NCBI RefSeq assembly: GCF_028476545.1
Contig: NW_026733023.1
Span: forward strand, 5,001 to 69,000
Source: Physella acuta
Lineage: Eukaryota > Mollusca > Gastropoda > Physidae
Reading direction: 5' to 3'
DNA length: 64,000 nt
Shown here one piece after another: positions 1 through 12,037 of the stretch. A program made the position numbers and the translations under genes. Within the stretch, counting starts at the first letter, position 1; each line of letters opens with the position of its first letter. The notes under the pieces were generated by a model. The model searched no databases. It worked only from the letters and a program-made list of their open reading frames with translations, and was not told the origin of the DNA.

Positions 1-1440
1 CTTTTAGAATAATTCAACTGTTTTATGGTTAGTACTTTTAGAAGAGGCCAAAATACGTCATTATACAAATCCAAAACCACGTATAAATAAAAACAGCCTC
101 GAAAATGTTTAATTTTTTTATACTCGTAAATATAATTATCGTAATAAAAAAAAATCTCGTTCAAAATCCTTCACCAATTTCGCCTGGAACCTGATTTAGT
201 TTTAATATTTGCTATCCAGCGCGCCAGGTAGACTTGAAATAAGCTTAATTTGTTTTATAACAACCAGGGGCGTCTACTAGCTTGTAGCACTTTCCACAGC
301 TCTATCTGGGCGTATGAACCCCATCAGCTGCTGGCCCGGTGACGCGCCCCAGGTGACGGCGATATTTACCGACTTTACTTTTAATTTCGATGGAAATCTG
401 TTTTAACCCTTTAAAAATTTGTTTTAACCCTTTAAAAAATTTGTTTTAACCCCGTAAGATTGGCCGAGAGTTAGCTCCCGTCCGGATCAATAGTCGTCAA
501 GTGTTGGACACAGCTCACGGGGGGGGGGGGGGGATGAGAGGTATTACCTCCCTGTTATTTCTTAATAGGAGCCGGGTAGTAAGGATTTCGTCACGCTTAT
601 TGAGATGTTTTTCAATCCTTCCTATCGTCACCCGCCTCCACATCATCAACCCCCCCCCCCCCCCATTTAAGTAACAACGAATCTTACAAATTCTAACTTG
701 TTCTTTTAAAATCAATTTAATAAAATTATATAACAGAAAGGCAATTTCACATTCAGGGGACGGAGTGGTGTAAAGGGAAAGTAAAGACAGCTGGGCATAG
801 TCAGAAGAATTGACAGTCAGGTGGTAGGACCGAGTGTCAGGGGAATAGGTTTGAAAGGCAAACTTTACTTCTTTTACTGCTTCACATTCCGTGACTCCCT
901 TTACCCCCATGCAGCGAATTGTCACAAATGTATTTTTGTTGTGTAGTATGATGTTGTATTGAATGTTTTTCAGTTGTTTTTTTTCTGTAGTGTGTATTTA
1001 TTATGATGCCAACTTTTGTTCTGTCGTGTTTGTATTGTATTTTGTTTTTAAACACGCTTTTCTTAGTGTTTTTGTTTTAAGAGCCATGTGTGAAAAATAA
1101 GCCAAAGGTGTTAGTTGTAATCGCTTTATTATGTTAATTTAGAGACTCATTTCTCTGAATAAAATAGCTTGACATTATATTGCTATTATCTTATGAGCAC
1201 TAACAACTTCATACATCGCTAAATATAAGGATTGAACTCTAGTACAATCCTCACCTAAACTATACCCCTCCCTGTACCCGAAGACCTAGCTATACAAATC
1301 CGTGAGTATCGAGTATCCGTTTAGGTCCATTGTAAGACGAGGTTGGGGGCGTTGAAACCGGAAATTTCCAAATGTGCGCGCCGTGTCCGGGAATGCTTCT
1401 TCAGACACGGACTTCATTTAGCTGACCGCTCTGTTGAACT
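1..1440. other. AT-rich DNA with a SINE-like tail; no gene seen
   Basis: No coding frame is supported. Around 395-450 a short motif, TTTTAACCCTTTAAAAA, is repeated three times. A G-run (519-533) and a C-run (650-664) flank a unique stretch. At about 770-880 the sequence GTAAAGACAGCTGGGCATA through TTTGAAAGGCAAACTTTACTT matches the 3' half of the tRNA-derived SINE at 30352-30600. Confidence 0.5.
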
Positions 1441-1712
1441 GGTTGGAAGGAAATGACCAGTTGGTCTCACAGTGATGACCCATTGGTTTTATGGAAATGA
1501 CCAGTTAGTTTCATGGAAGTGACCAGTTGGTTTTATGGAAATGACCAGTTGGTTTTATGGAAATGACCCGTTAGTTTATGGAAATGACCCGTTGGTTTCA
1601 TGGAAATGACTGTTTTTTTATGGAAATGACCAGTTAGTTTATTGAAATGACCCGTTGGTTTCATGGAAATGACGAAGTAGTTTATGGAAATGACCCGTTG
1701 GTGTGTTAAAAA
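1440..1712 (+). repeat. Minisatellite, about 21-24-bp unit
   Basis: About twelve degenerate copies of GAAATGACCAGTTGGTTTATG. The Pro/Val-type change AGTT to CGTT alternates through the array. Confidence 0.85.
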
Positions 1713-1834
1713 GACGTTTTTCTCAGAGAAAAGACTAATTGGTCTGAAAAATATAGAGAGGTTATATTTTATTTTTTAATTCCAACCACACACATAACCA
1801 CAACAACACAACACAAAACAACACAACACAGCAC

Positions 1835-2056
1835 CAGTGTTTCTTCCAGACTTTTTTCTCTGGGGGGGGGGGGCACTTGAAATTTTCGGGGGGGGGGGGG
1901 GGGGCGGTAGACTTTCTTCGAGGGGGCGGACACTGTTAAAAGTATATATCTTCTATATAAATTATATAAATTTCATTATGTTCGGGGGGGGGGGGGCGGT
2001 AAAAAAAATTCGGGGGGGGGGGGGCTTCCCCGAAGAGATGCCTGGAAGAAACTCTG
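1835..2056. mobile_element. Non-autonomous hAT-like element, poly-G type
   Basis: The ends are CAGTGTTTCTTCCAG and CTGGAAGAAACTCTG, inverted 14/15. The flanks are a perfect 8-bp duplication, CACAGCAC (1827-1834 and 2057-2064). The interior has five G-runs and no coding sequence. It is inserted in a CAACA-type simple repeat. Related copies occur at 26322-26498, 41682-41886, about 60620-60797, 63001-63104 and, more degraded, near 10619-10733, 31245-31440, 40087-40275, 54918-54990 and 61790-61860. Confidence 0.85.
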
Positions 2057-2064
2057 CACAGCAC

Positions 2065-3900
2065 AATATAACACAAGACAACATAACACAATATAACACA
2101 AAAAAAAACCATTCTGAAGTGGCGTATTGATTGAGAGGGAATGTTAACCGGTTAAAAACAAATAACAAAGCAAATTACAAAGAACAAGCAAATATTAAAC
2201 TCGCGAGTCTTTAAATCCCAAAATGAACAAATAATTAAACAGCTGTTTTGTATCCAAAAATAATTTGTCTGCGAATTTTCACAGAATTAATTGACACGAA
2301 ATCTGTTCTTTAAATGAACAAATAGTTTGATGTGTGTGTGTGAATTAAAGTTTTATTGTTGGAACTTCGACTAGAATTATTGCGGAATTGTTGCAAATTG
2401 GCACGTTTTAAGAAAGAATTGGCGGAAGTTCTGGATTAAGGTTGAGCAAGAAAGATTATTGACAAGACAGGTGCGAGCTATGAAAAGTATTCACAAAAGA
2501 CATATTTCTGATCTATCACTCGATCAAGTTTCACGTAATTGTTGCCTAATTCAATCAATTAATCGAAATAAACCACTTTATTTGAAGTCTAGTATTTTAC
2601 TAGTGGGTGCAGAGCAGAACAATGTGGAAGTAGATTCTCTTCAAGTGAAGTTTTATAACATTTTAGCATTGGACTGAATTCGAGGGATAGAAATGAAATC
2701 TGACATTTTTACTAAACGCACTTTTAAAATTTATACCTTGAACGAAACATACATATGTAGAACAATATGCTATAAAGGATAGAAGATTCACATGTTTTCG
2801 ATATAAATCAGATTTTGTTCCCAAAACATTTTATTCCTTAAATCGACAGTAACACGTTTAAAAGCTATCTTTACTGAACGTTTCGTACTTCTAAAGCCAA
2901 CGGATATTCTTTTATTGCTATGAAAAACAAGATACCAAAATCCCTAAATCAAATTTGCACACTATTACGCGGACAGTTAGAATAACACCCGATTAATATT
3001 ATATTTAATATTTAATTCATTAATTCATTACCTGTTTTGTACATATCTTCTACTTGCATAGAAAAAAAAACCCATCTACAATTTAAAACATAAATCTATA
3101 CGTACTTAATTAGTCACATAGCTTTTCCATTTCCAACGTAACGTCTTTTATTGTTTTCTGTAAGTGGGGCCATTTTTTTACCTTGCTTTTCAAGTTTTCT
3201 AGCCTGCGCAAAGTTTTCTAGCCTGCGCATTTCGACGCAACATCTTCAAAATGTCTATCCCTGGAAAAACACATTATCAATATGCCATAAAAGCCTTGTA
3301 CTATCTATATTTCTACGTATGAACATTCAGCTACTTGTAATACTAATGTTTATGTAGCACCACCCCCTTATTTTTTAAATACATGTTTTACCTTCTATGT
3401 TGTCTTATAATTTTGACAATTTTTCCAAAGCTGAACCAGATTTTAAAGAAATGCACCATCTATGTTGTCTTATAATCTTGACAATTTCCCCGAAATTGGA
3501 CGCAATTGACTTTAAAAAAAAACTGGACAATCCCTGTCCACTCACATGGCCCATGTTCATTTTTTTCTGGCCTATATTGTGGCCCTGTCATGTGTACGTC
3601 GAGTTCCTAAAAGATGGAAGGACGGCCCATCATCCTCGGGGTGAGGGGGGTGGGGATGGGGGTCGGGTGCCAGAGATCTTCCAATTGGATGCGGCTGTTC
3701 ATTCATTCATCTATCTGTCAATGTGCGAAGCTCAATGCATGTCAACAAAACAATCCTACACTTCTAAGATGAGTCTACGAGCCTTTTGTTGTCAACGGGA
3801 ATTTCCGGATTTTTTAAAAAGACTTAGATCTAGGTAAAATGTTTATTTTATCATGTTTAGTTTTGGGAATGTGACGTGGCGTATAAGATATGTTCTTACT
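2065..3900. other. AT-rich unique DNA; nothing recognised
   Basis: Short open frames are at chance level. There is an 18-nt direct duplication of TTTTCTAGCCTGCGCA near 3194-3230 and a duplicated segment CATCTATGTTGTCTTATAAT near 3400-3475. No gene, RNA or TIR pair was seen. Confidence 0.4.
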
Positions 3901-3924
3901 CTGGGAACTTTCTTACAAGTTAGA

Positions 3925-4805
3925 AAGCTTCTTACGTTTCAGATATCTTCTTACGTTTCAGATATCTTCTTACGTTTCAGATATCTTCTTACATTTCAGA
4001 TATCTGCTTGCATATCAGAAATATTCTCTCATTACATCTTAGATATCTCCTTACATCTCAGGTGGCTCCTTACCTCTGAAATAACTCGATATCCTTACAT
4101 CTAGTAAAACTTACATCTAGTGAAATTTCCTGACATCTCATTTTTCTCTATATATCTCAGATAACTCCTTACATCTCAGATATCTCCTTACATCTGAGAT
4201 ATCTCCTTACATCTCAGATATCTCCTTACGTCTCAGATATCTCCTTACATCTCAGATATCTCCTTACATCTCAGATATCTCCTTACATCTCATATATCTC
4301 CTTGCATCTCATATATCTCCTTACACCTCAGATATCTCCTTACATCTCAGATATCTCCTTACATCTCAGATATCTCCTTACATCTCAGATATCTCCTTAC
4401 ATCTCAGATATCTCCTTACATCTCAGATATCTCCTTACATCTCAGATATCTCCTTACATCTCAGATATCTCCTTACATCTCAGATATCTCCTTACATCTC
4501 AGATATCTCCTTACATCTCAGATATCTCCTTACATCTCAGATATCTCCTTACAGCGCAGATATCTCCTTACATATCACATATCTCCTTGTATTGCAGATA
4601 TCTCCTTACATCTCAGATATCTCCTTACATCTCAGATATCTCCTTACGTATCAGATATCTCCTTACATCTCAGATATCTCCTTACATCTCAGATATCTCC
4701 TTACATCTCAGATATCTCCCTACATCTTATATATCTCCTTACGTCTACAAAATATTCTTACATCTCATATATCTCCTTACATGTAAGAATCTCATTACAT
4801 CTCAT
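3925..4805 (+). repeat. Minisatellite, 19-bp unit
   Basis: About 45 copies of ATATCTCCTTACATCTCAG, most uniform in the centre (4310-4560) and degenerate at both edges. The long Ser/Ile/Leu open frames across it are by-products. Confidence 0.93.
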
Positions 4806-4883
4806 AAGCTCACTGAGGATTGAGAGAACAAAGAGGATGTCAGGTAAAGAGAGGCATAAGATGATGGTGACGTGGTGAGAAGA

Positions 4884-4917
<34 letters not shown>

Positions 4918-5439
4918 AAGACTGAGAGAGGGAGAGAGGGACACTGCCAGTGATGATGAAGATTAGAGCAGAAGTTTCGAGTTCCTTAGAGTTCAGTGTT
5001 GATGTTAATTTAACGACAGAATACAACAAACAGCTGCCTATACCGCCCTTAACAAATGTACCGACTGTTTTACCTGTGTGTTGCAGTTTTGTTCATGATA
5101 CTTCTGTCAGTATTTCCAATAGCATGCATTCTTATCCAGAGCTTTTCATATTAAAAAAAAAACAACTTTTATTGACAGTACAAATTATGCGTCCATTTAA
5201 AAAATAATTTTGATGCTCATGTTCCGCACGTTAGTAATCCTTGGATTATTGAGCCATATCGTCTGGCCAGGGAACATTGGCATTAGCTTAACAAAGGTTA
5301 ATTACATTCCTTTAATATTTTTAATGAAATATCACGAGAACATGCGGCAGAAATAATAAATATGGGTCGGCCAATCATGGCGGCGGCTGGAGATAATGGC
5401 TGAGAGCTGGAGAATCTTGGAAGCTGTAGTTGGTGGCCT

Positions 5440-5870
5440 GTACTCCAGCAGGACAGAGAACTCTGGAGAGCTGTAGTTGGTGGCCCATACTCCAGCAGGA
5501 CAGAGAACTCTGGAGAGCTGTAGTTGGCGGCCTATACTCCAGCAGGACAGAGAACTCTGGAGAGCTGTAGTTGGCGGCCCATACTCCAGCAGGACAGAGA
5601 ACTCTGGAGAGCTGTAGTTGGCGGCCCATACTCCAGCAGGACAGAGAACTCTGGAGAGCTGTAGTTGGTGGCCCATACTCCAGTAGGACAGAGAACTCTG
5701 GAGAGCTGTAGTTGGTGGCCCATACTCCAGCAGGACAGAGAACTCTGGAGAGCTGTAGTAGACGGCCCATACTCCAGCAGGACAGAGAACTCTGGAGAGC
5801 TGTAGTCGGTGACCCATACTCCAGCAGTACAAATATATCTGGAGAGCTGTAGTTAGCGGCCCATGTTCCA
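5440..5870. repeat. Minisatellite, 47-bp unit, about nine copies
   Basis: The unit begins GGACAGAGAACTCTGGAGAG and ends GGCCCATACTCCAGCA. Because 47 is not a multiple of three and the unit lacks minus-strand stops, the minus-strand frames stay open across the array. Confidence 0.93.
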
Positions 5871-5879
5871 GCAGAGCAG

Positions 5880-6904
5880 AAAACATGTAGTCAGCAACAA
5901 AAATTTACTAGCTAATTCTACTCGGTTGTAACAATGTATCATTACTCAGCATTTCAATGTTTGATAAAAAAATATTTTAAAAACTAAGTTTTGTTTAGCC
6001 TATTTGTTTAGTTAGTTATCATAACATTTAGCTTTCAAATAATTTTCTTTTTAAAACATACAAACTTTTTGATATCCTGTTGTTCGGAATAAAACAACAA
6101 CATCACAACGCAACATGTTGTTTGATGTTTCAAAATGTCGAAATGCAAGTTAACAGATGTACTATAGATTAGCCAAGATACCAAACAGGTTTCAGGTGTT
6201 TTGTTCCGTTGCAGCGAAGCTTCAGTGTTTGTTTCGTATTTTGTACTTTTCTTAAAATTCTATTTCCTCCTGTAGCGCGCGAGGACAATTATGTTAATCA
6301 GCGCGTGTCGGGTCGTGAGCTGGCGTCGAGTGCCCCCCCCCCCCCACCCACCCACTCCACCCTACTCCCCAGGACTTGGACTAGTGGGTACTCACTCTTT
6401 CCTTAAGTAACAAAGTACCCAGACAGTGATACCCTCTCAAAGGGACTGGCTTGCCTTATTGGCTTTTTTAAAAGTTACCTCAAAAAAAAAAAAAAGAAAA
6501 AAAAAAACAAAAAAAAAAAAAACACCTCAAGGTTTGGCTTGCCATATTGGCTTTAAAAAAAAAAGTTGACTTAAAAACATGTCAAGAACTGTCTTACCAT
6601 TTTTGCTTTAAAGAAAAAGCATTGAGCGATCTTGTCTTAGTTTCTACGCTAGGTTTTACTCATTATCATTATTAACATGACGTCATTTACGGTCCCTCGT
6701 TGTTTTGACGTCATTAATGGAAAACCACCTAACAAACTATTTTATTACTGTTGTACTCATATTTATGATGTTTCTGTAGAACAAATTTCATGATTTAATC
6801 AATTAGATCAACACTTTCTGATAACTTTTTTCATTTATAAACTTTAAAAAACTGATAAAAATCCAAAATTTTAAATTGATCTTCAACCACGCTCAGTATG
6901 TCTG
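5880..6904. other. AT-rich DNA, no gene seen
   Basis: Contains A-runs at 6481-6521, followed by two near-copies of GGCTTGCCATATTGGCTTTAAA. A C-run lies at 6334-6346. No coding or RNA signal. Confidence 0.4.
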
Positions 6905-7545
6905 TGTTCTTGTGTATTATCTAACTGTGGTGTTGTCTGGGAGATTATCTGTGTTGTTTTCTGGGAGATTATCTAACTGTGGTGTTGTCTGGGAGATTAT
7001 CTAACTGTTGTGTTGTTTGGGAGATTATCTAACTGTGGTGTTGTCTGGGAGATTATCTGTGTTGTTTTCTGGGAGATTATCTAACTGTTGTGTTGTTTGG
7101 GAGATTATCTAACTGTTGTGTTGTTTGGGAGATTATCTAACTGTGGTGTTGTCTGGGAGATTATCTAAATGTGGTGTTGTCTGGGAGATTATCTAACTGT
7201 GGTGTTGTCTGGGAGATTATCTAACTGTTGTGTTGTTTGGGAGATTATCTAACTGTGGTGTTGTCTGGGAGATTATCTAAATGTGGTGTTGTCTGGGAGA
7301 TTATCTAACTGTTGTGTTGTCTGGGAGATTATCTAACTGTTGTGTTGTCTGGGAGATTATCTTTACTGTGGTGTTGTCTGGGAGATTATCTTTACTGTTG
7401 TGTTGTCTGGGAGATTATCTTTACTGTGGTGTTGTCTGGGAGATTATCTAACTGTGATGTTGTCTAGGAGATTATCTAAATGTGGTGTTGTCTGGGAGAT
7501 TATCTGTGGTGTTGTCTGGGAGATTATCTAACTTTGGTGTTATTT
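6905..7545 (+). repeat. Minisatellite, about 28-bp unit
   Basis: About 23 copies of GGGAGATTATCTAACTGTGG followed by TGTTGTCT. The array decays into degenerate TATCT repeats to about 7790. Confidence 0.9.
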
Positions 7546-7889
7546 GATAGAGTATCTTTCTGTGTTGTTATCTCATAGAGTATCTATTTATGTTGCTATT
7601 AGATAGTGTATTTATTTTATCTGAAGGAATATATGTTTTTTATCTGAAAGATTATCTTCGTGTGTAGTTATCTGGTAGATCATCTATTTATGTTGGTATC
7701 TGATAGTGTATTTATTTTATCTAAAGGAATACATGCGTTTTTATCTGAAAGATTATCTGGATGAGTATCTATCTCTGTTGTTATCTGGTAGAATTTAAAA
7801 ATATTCACTCACTCTTTTCCGATTTTATTTCCCCAAGATTTCAGGAAATGCATGAGCATGTTTTTTCGCTGACCAGAGCAAATTCTTCC

Positions 7890-7965
7890 CCACGCATGCG
7901 CATGCCGTCGGGTCCCTATGACGTCGATGCTGACGATTGGGTTATGTGGGCCTGGGGCGGTTCTG
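7890..7965. promoter_or_regulatory. Promoter-like cluster: NRF1-like, CRE-like and inverted CCAAT motifs
   Basis: CGCATGCGCATGC (about 7894-7906), ATGACGTCGATG (about 7919-7930) and CGATTGGG (about 7934-7941) occur within 50 bp in a non-repetitive island. These match NRF1, CREB and NF-Y motif types. No gene with a recognisable first exon starts next to it, so this is a weak call. Confidence 0.25.
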
Positions 7966-8049
7966 CAAATTTAATACCCAATCTCTCGGACGTCCGCACA
8001 ATCAGTTTGCTTGCTTGGTGTGAGTCGCAAGTGTGGAAGTATGGTTGGT

Positions 8050-9030
8050 GTCGTTTTGTTTGGTGGTAGATGGTGTCTTAGGTTTGTGAGGTGTTTGGTC
8101 TCATATGGTTGTGAGATGGTTGTTGTGGTAGGTTTGTGAGATGTTATTGTGGTATTATATGCTGTCGTAGGTTTGTGAGGTTTTTTGTGTCGTAGGTTTG
8201 TAAGATGTTTGGTAACGTAGATGTGTGATATGTTAGTGTGCTATTATATGGTGTCTTAGGTTTGTGAGGTGTTGATGTGGTATTTTATAGTGTCTTATAT
8301 TTGTGAGATATTAGTGTGGTATCAGATGGTGTCTTAGGGCAGGGGTTCCCAACCCCGTGCCCGCGGGCGCCATGGCGCCCGCCGAACGATTCGTATGTGC
8401 CCGCCTCTCACTATTCGACAGAGGCAGAATTTTTTTCATAAACATTATTGAAAGGTTGAAGGGGATGGAAATCGAAAGTTTGAGGGGGGGGGGGGGGGAG
8501 GGTGCAAATCAAAGATTTGAGGGGGGTGCAAATCGAAAGTTTGAGGGGGGGGGGGGGTGCAAATTGAAAGTTTGAGGGGGTGCGGATCGAAAGTTTGAGG
8601 GGGGGGGTGTAAATCGAAAGTTTTGCCCCCGGGTGACGGGAAGGCTCGCTACGCCTCTGGAAGGAGTTTGTCGATTTAAAATAGGTAGTGCCCGCCACCC
8701 TACCGATATTTTAGAATGTGCTCTATAGTAAAAAACCCCTGTCTTAGGGTTTTGAGATATTTGGTGTTGTTGGTTTGTGAGATGTTGTGTATCGTAGATT
8801 TGTGAGACGTTTGCCGTGGTATGATTATGAAATGTTTGGTGTCGTATGTTCGTGAGATGTTTGGTATGGTAGATGTTTTAGATGGTTGGTTTCGTAGCTT
8901 TGTGATATTTTAGTGTGGTATTATGTGGTGTCGTTGGTTTGTGAGATGTTTGGTATGGTATGTTTGTAAGTCGTTTGGTGTCACATTGTTTGTAGTATGG
9001 TATTCTAGGTTTGTGTTCGTTTGTGTGTTA
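8050..9030 (+). repeat. Degenerate minisatellite, about 24-bp unit, interrupted by a hAT-like element
   Basis: Diverged copies of GGTTTGTGAGATGTTTGGTG appear on both sides of the element at 8340-8741, so the insertion postdates the array. Confidence 0.75.
8340..8741. mobile_element. Non-autonomous hAT-like element, 402 bp
   Basis: It starts CAGGGGTTCCCAACCCC and ends AAAAACCCCTG, with a perfect 8-bp duplication TCTTAGGG (8332-8339 and 8742-8749). The TIR start matches the CAGGGGT type of animal hAT elements. Inside (about 8460-8625) are tandem AAATCGAAAGTTTGAGGGGG units shared with another hAT-like family in this window, so the element is a mosaic or carries a nested insertion. Confidence 0.88.
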
Positions 9031-9539
9031 CATCTAAACTGATAACATCTTATACAACTTTCTGTAGGCTATAATGATAACATCTTATACCTATGAACTG
9101 TACTTCATCTGCTCAAGTGCTCGCTAGGTCTACATGTATTTCTAAGCCAAGAACCAAGATTTGTCAGCACCCTGTATGTATTGCTAAGCTAGGCAACGAG
9201 CTGTTCTCGATACCCTTCATGTATTTAGGTGGGGAACAATGATATATTTTAGCTTACAGATGCTTTGTATTCCAACCTTGAACTAGGCGGCTATGTTGTA
9301 GTAATACCTTCACGGGCCAAATATAGTATATAGCCACGATCGAATTTTCTTCTACTAGACTTAGACAAAATTATCGCAGCCAGTTTAACGAGAGGAATTT
9401 TATATGAGGGCCGAGGTTAGTGCAATGATTGATTTCTTTCAATAAAGTGTAATCGATTCTTATCGATCTGTCAAGGTATCGCAAAGGGTGTATCGTCTGT
9501 AGTAAGACAGCTATCTGTCTTCATTTGGTTGGAGTTACA

Positions 9540-10130
9540 GTCTTGGTAGCCTTATTGTATCTAGTGCTACATTGATGGCAGCCTTCTTGTAGCTAGTGCT
9601 ACATTGATGGTAGCCGTAATATAGCTAGTGCTACACTGATGGTAGCCTTATTGTAGCTAGTGCTACACTGATGGTAGCCTTATTGTAGCTAGTGCTACAC
9701 TGATGGTAGCCGTAATATAGCTAGTGCTACACTGATGGTAGCCTTATTATAGCTAGTGCTACACTGATGATAGCCTTACTATAGCTAGTGCTACACTGAT
9801 GGTAGCCTTCTTGTAGTTAGTGCTACAGTGATGGTAGCCTTACTTCGGGTAGTGCTACACTGATGGTAGCCTTATTATAGCTAGTGCTACTCTAGGTAGC
9901 CTCCATTTAGCTAGTGTTAATCTAGGTAGCCTTATTATAACTAGTGCTACACTACTAGTAGTCTTATTTTAACTAGTGCTACTATGTTGGTAGCGCCCAT
10001 TTAGCTAGTGTTACACTACTGGTAGCCTTAGTTTAGCTAGAGCTACACTGCCGGTAGCCACAGTTTGGCTAGAGCTACACTGCTGCTAGCCTTATTTAGA
10101 CTAGTGCCACACATTTGCCTGGTGCTCCAC
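9540..10130 (+). repeat. Minisatellite, about 31-bp unit
   Basis: About 18 copies of GCTAGTGCTACACTGATGGT followed by AGCCTTATTGTA, increasingly diverged towards 10130. Confidence 0.88.
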
Positions 10131-11460
10131 TACTTAAGCCGCCACTTTACCGGCCAGCCCTACAACACAGCCCGCATGTTTGTCTAACTACCGCTACTCA
10201 GCTAAAGGTCATCAAAGAATGTGTACTCACCTACGATGGGTAAATATATAGACACGTGACTACCACGTACATGCATTCAGGTGTCAGGATTAACGGGTGA
10301 GCTAAAGCTCAGGGAGAGCTTAACGTCAAGCTCGCGTGTGGGTACTAGGTGAGGGAAATCATACTTAATATTTGAATCTCTTTCAATCCAGGATACAGAG
10401 GCAGGAGTATACGAAGAGTTAGACGGGGGGGGGGGGGGGGAGGGGGGGGGAATAAAGATATCTTGGGGGGGGGGGGTGTTGCATGAAGAGAACATGTACA
10501 AGCAGTTATTTCTTGCAGACATTTTTTTTTACTTAAAATCAAAGGGGGTGGGGGTGGGGGAAATCCGTCGGTTTAAGTATATACCTCCTACTTTCTACAG
10601 GAATTATATCTTATTTCTATTTCGTCTAGGGTGGTTGGGGGTGGGGTTTTTTCGGTAGACGTGCTCCGGGGGGTCAGTGCCCCCTTCCCCCCACCCCACG
10701 AAGAGATGAGATGTATGAAAGAAACTAAGGCAGTAATTTGGCGAGTCTCGGAGTATATTAGAAGGGGGAGTAATTTGACATGTTCGAGAGAGAGCGGGTA
10801 TTTAGAACGGACCACACGAAGAAGACGAAATTTGGATGACGTGGGCAGCACATTGGAGCTAGAGATATATTTATAAATATATAATTGGGGGGAGGGGGAG
10901 GCGGTGGTGCTAAGCCTTCATTCCATACCGAGATATATAGCTATGCAAATATACATCAATAAACGTTACAAGCAGAATTTTCATATAAAATCTCATGCAA
11001 ATTACGAATAAGTGAAAAAGTGTGTTAATGTTGAATGTTAGTGTTTCTTCTCACCTTCACCCCCCTCCCTCCTCCTGCCACACACACAAAGCATTATTAA
11101 ATTATAATAATAAGAAGCCATTTGTAGACTCTAATTCTGGTCGCACCTAGAAACATTCAAGATAAAGGTGTTTACATTGGGATGGTCCATCCACCAAATT
11201 ATAAAAAATAAAAACACAATTTCATTAATTTTTAACTGCCACTCACCCCCCCCCCCCCACCCCGTCTTTGTGTTTAATTAAAAATTTACGTTACAGGTAG
11301 GCTAATTAGAATTTTAATAATTTTAAGTAGCTGTTCTAATTAGTTGGTATTGAACTTTTTCCCGCCTCAGACATGTAATTTACAGCGTCAGTTTGCCTTG
11401 CATGTTTGCTTTGGTGTTACAGTTTTCATTATCAGCTTGTGAGGACTGATACGTTGGCAA
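10130..11460. other. G/C-run-rich intergenic DNA with repeat fragments
   Basis: Holds poly-G runs (10426-10475), a degraded poly-G element (about 10619-10733) and, at 11115-11205, a dispersed repeat (AAGCCATTTGTAGACTCTAA onward) that recurs at 14760-14845. No gene seen. Confidence 0.5.
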
Positions 11461-11472
11461 AGGACTGCTTAC

Positions 11473-11487
11473 TTTTTTTTTTTTTTT
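11473..11487 (-). other. Poly(A) tract of the COX5A copy
   Basis: Fifteen T on the + strand (A on the minus strand) follow the COX5A 3' untranslated region, 12 nt after ATTAAA. This spacing is what a polyadenylated transcript gives, so it supports the retrocopy reading. Confidence 0.7.
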
Positions 11488-11618
11488 AAATTTAAATAGT
11501 TTAATTTTGGAAATAAGCAGACAATGAATGTTTCAAAGTTCGTTCTTTGTCAGAGACCATGAAACACTAGCTTGCTTGATAAATCTATCATTAAGGAACT
11601 TCTTGTTCAACCTGTTAA

Positions 11619-12020
11619 CTACATGTCATATACACTTTTCAGTGCAAGCTCAGGTTTGTCATATCCCATCTCCTCTGGTGTAAGAATTCCAAGCTCATCA
11701 AGGGTAGGCTTGATTTCTTTCAACAGCCATGGACATATAATTTTCTTTTGGCTGCCACACTTCCACTGAGTTGATTCCAAGTACCTTACAGCAAGTGCAT
11801 AATCATTTAGACGACGGCAAGCTTTCATAGCAGATATTATAATACGTGGTTCAGGGACAAGATCTTCTCCCGTCAGGTCATTCATAGCTTTTCTTATTTC
11901 CCATCCATCAATATCTGGGCGATCAAAGTATTTTACATATCTGTTGTCAAATTCCTCCTCAGTTTCATGATGACCATGACTTTGTCTTATGGCTGAAGTA
12001 GCACCGGTCATTACTTTCAA
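11619..12020 (-). CDS. COX5A: COX5A, intronless 5'-incomplete copy (probable retrocopy) with intact mature-protein frame
   Basis: The protein reads [19 protein letters not shown], then [35 protein letters not shown] and [16 protein letters not shown], matching nuclear-encoded cytochrome c oxidase subunit 5A of the mitochondrial inner membrane. The whole mature chain and the TAG stop (11621-11619) are present with no break. What is missing is the ~40-residue mitochondrial presequence: the frame is closed by an in-frame TAA near 12040, and the first ATG (12011-12009) leaves only nine residues before SHG. There are no introns, whereas vertebrate COX5A is split into several exons. After the stop come ~130 nt, an ATTAAA signal at 11505-11500 and 15 A at 11487-11473, all expected of a reverse-transcribed mRNA. 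No clear target duplication was found. A genuine terminal exon is possible, but there is no pyrimidine tract upstream. Confidence 0.85.
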   Translation of the reverse strand: MKVMTGATSAIRQSHGHHETEEEFDNRYVKYFDRPDIDGWEIRKAMNDLTGEDLVPEPRIIISAMKACRRLNDYALAVRYLESTQWKCGSQKKIICPWLLKEIKPTLDELGILTPEEMGYDKPELALKSVYDM

Positions 12021-12037
12021 GCATTGTCTGGTATTTT

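Noticed and set aside
5332-5886. 184-residue minus-strand open frame (Leu/Ser/Tyr/Pro repeats)
   Set aside because: It is a 47-bp minisatellite read through; all minus-strand frames are open and the protein is the same repeat in different frames.
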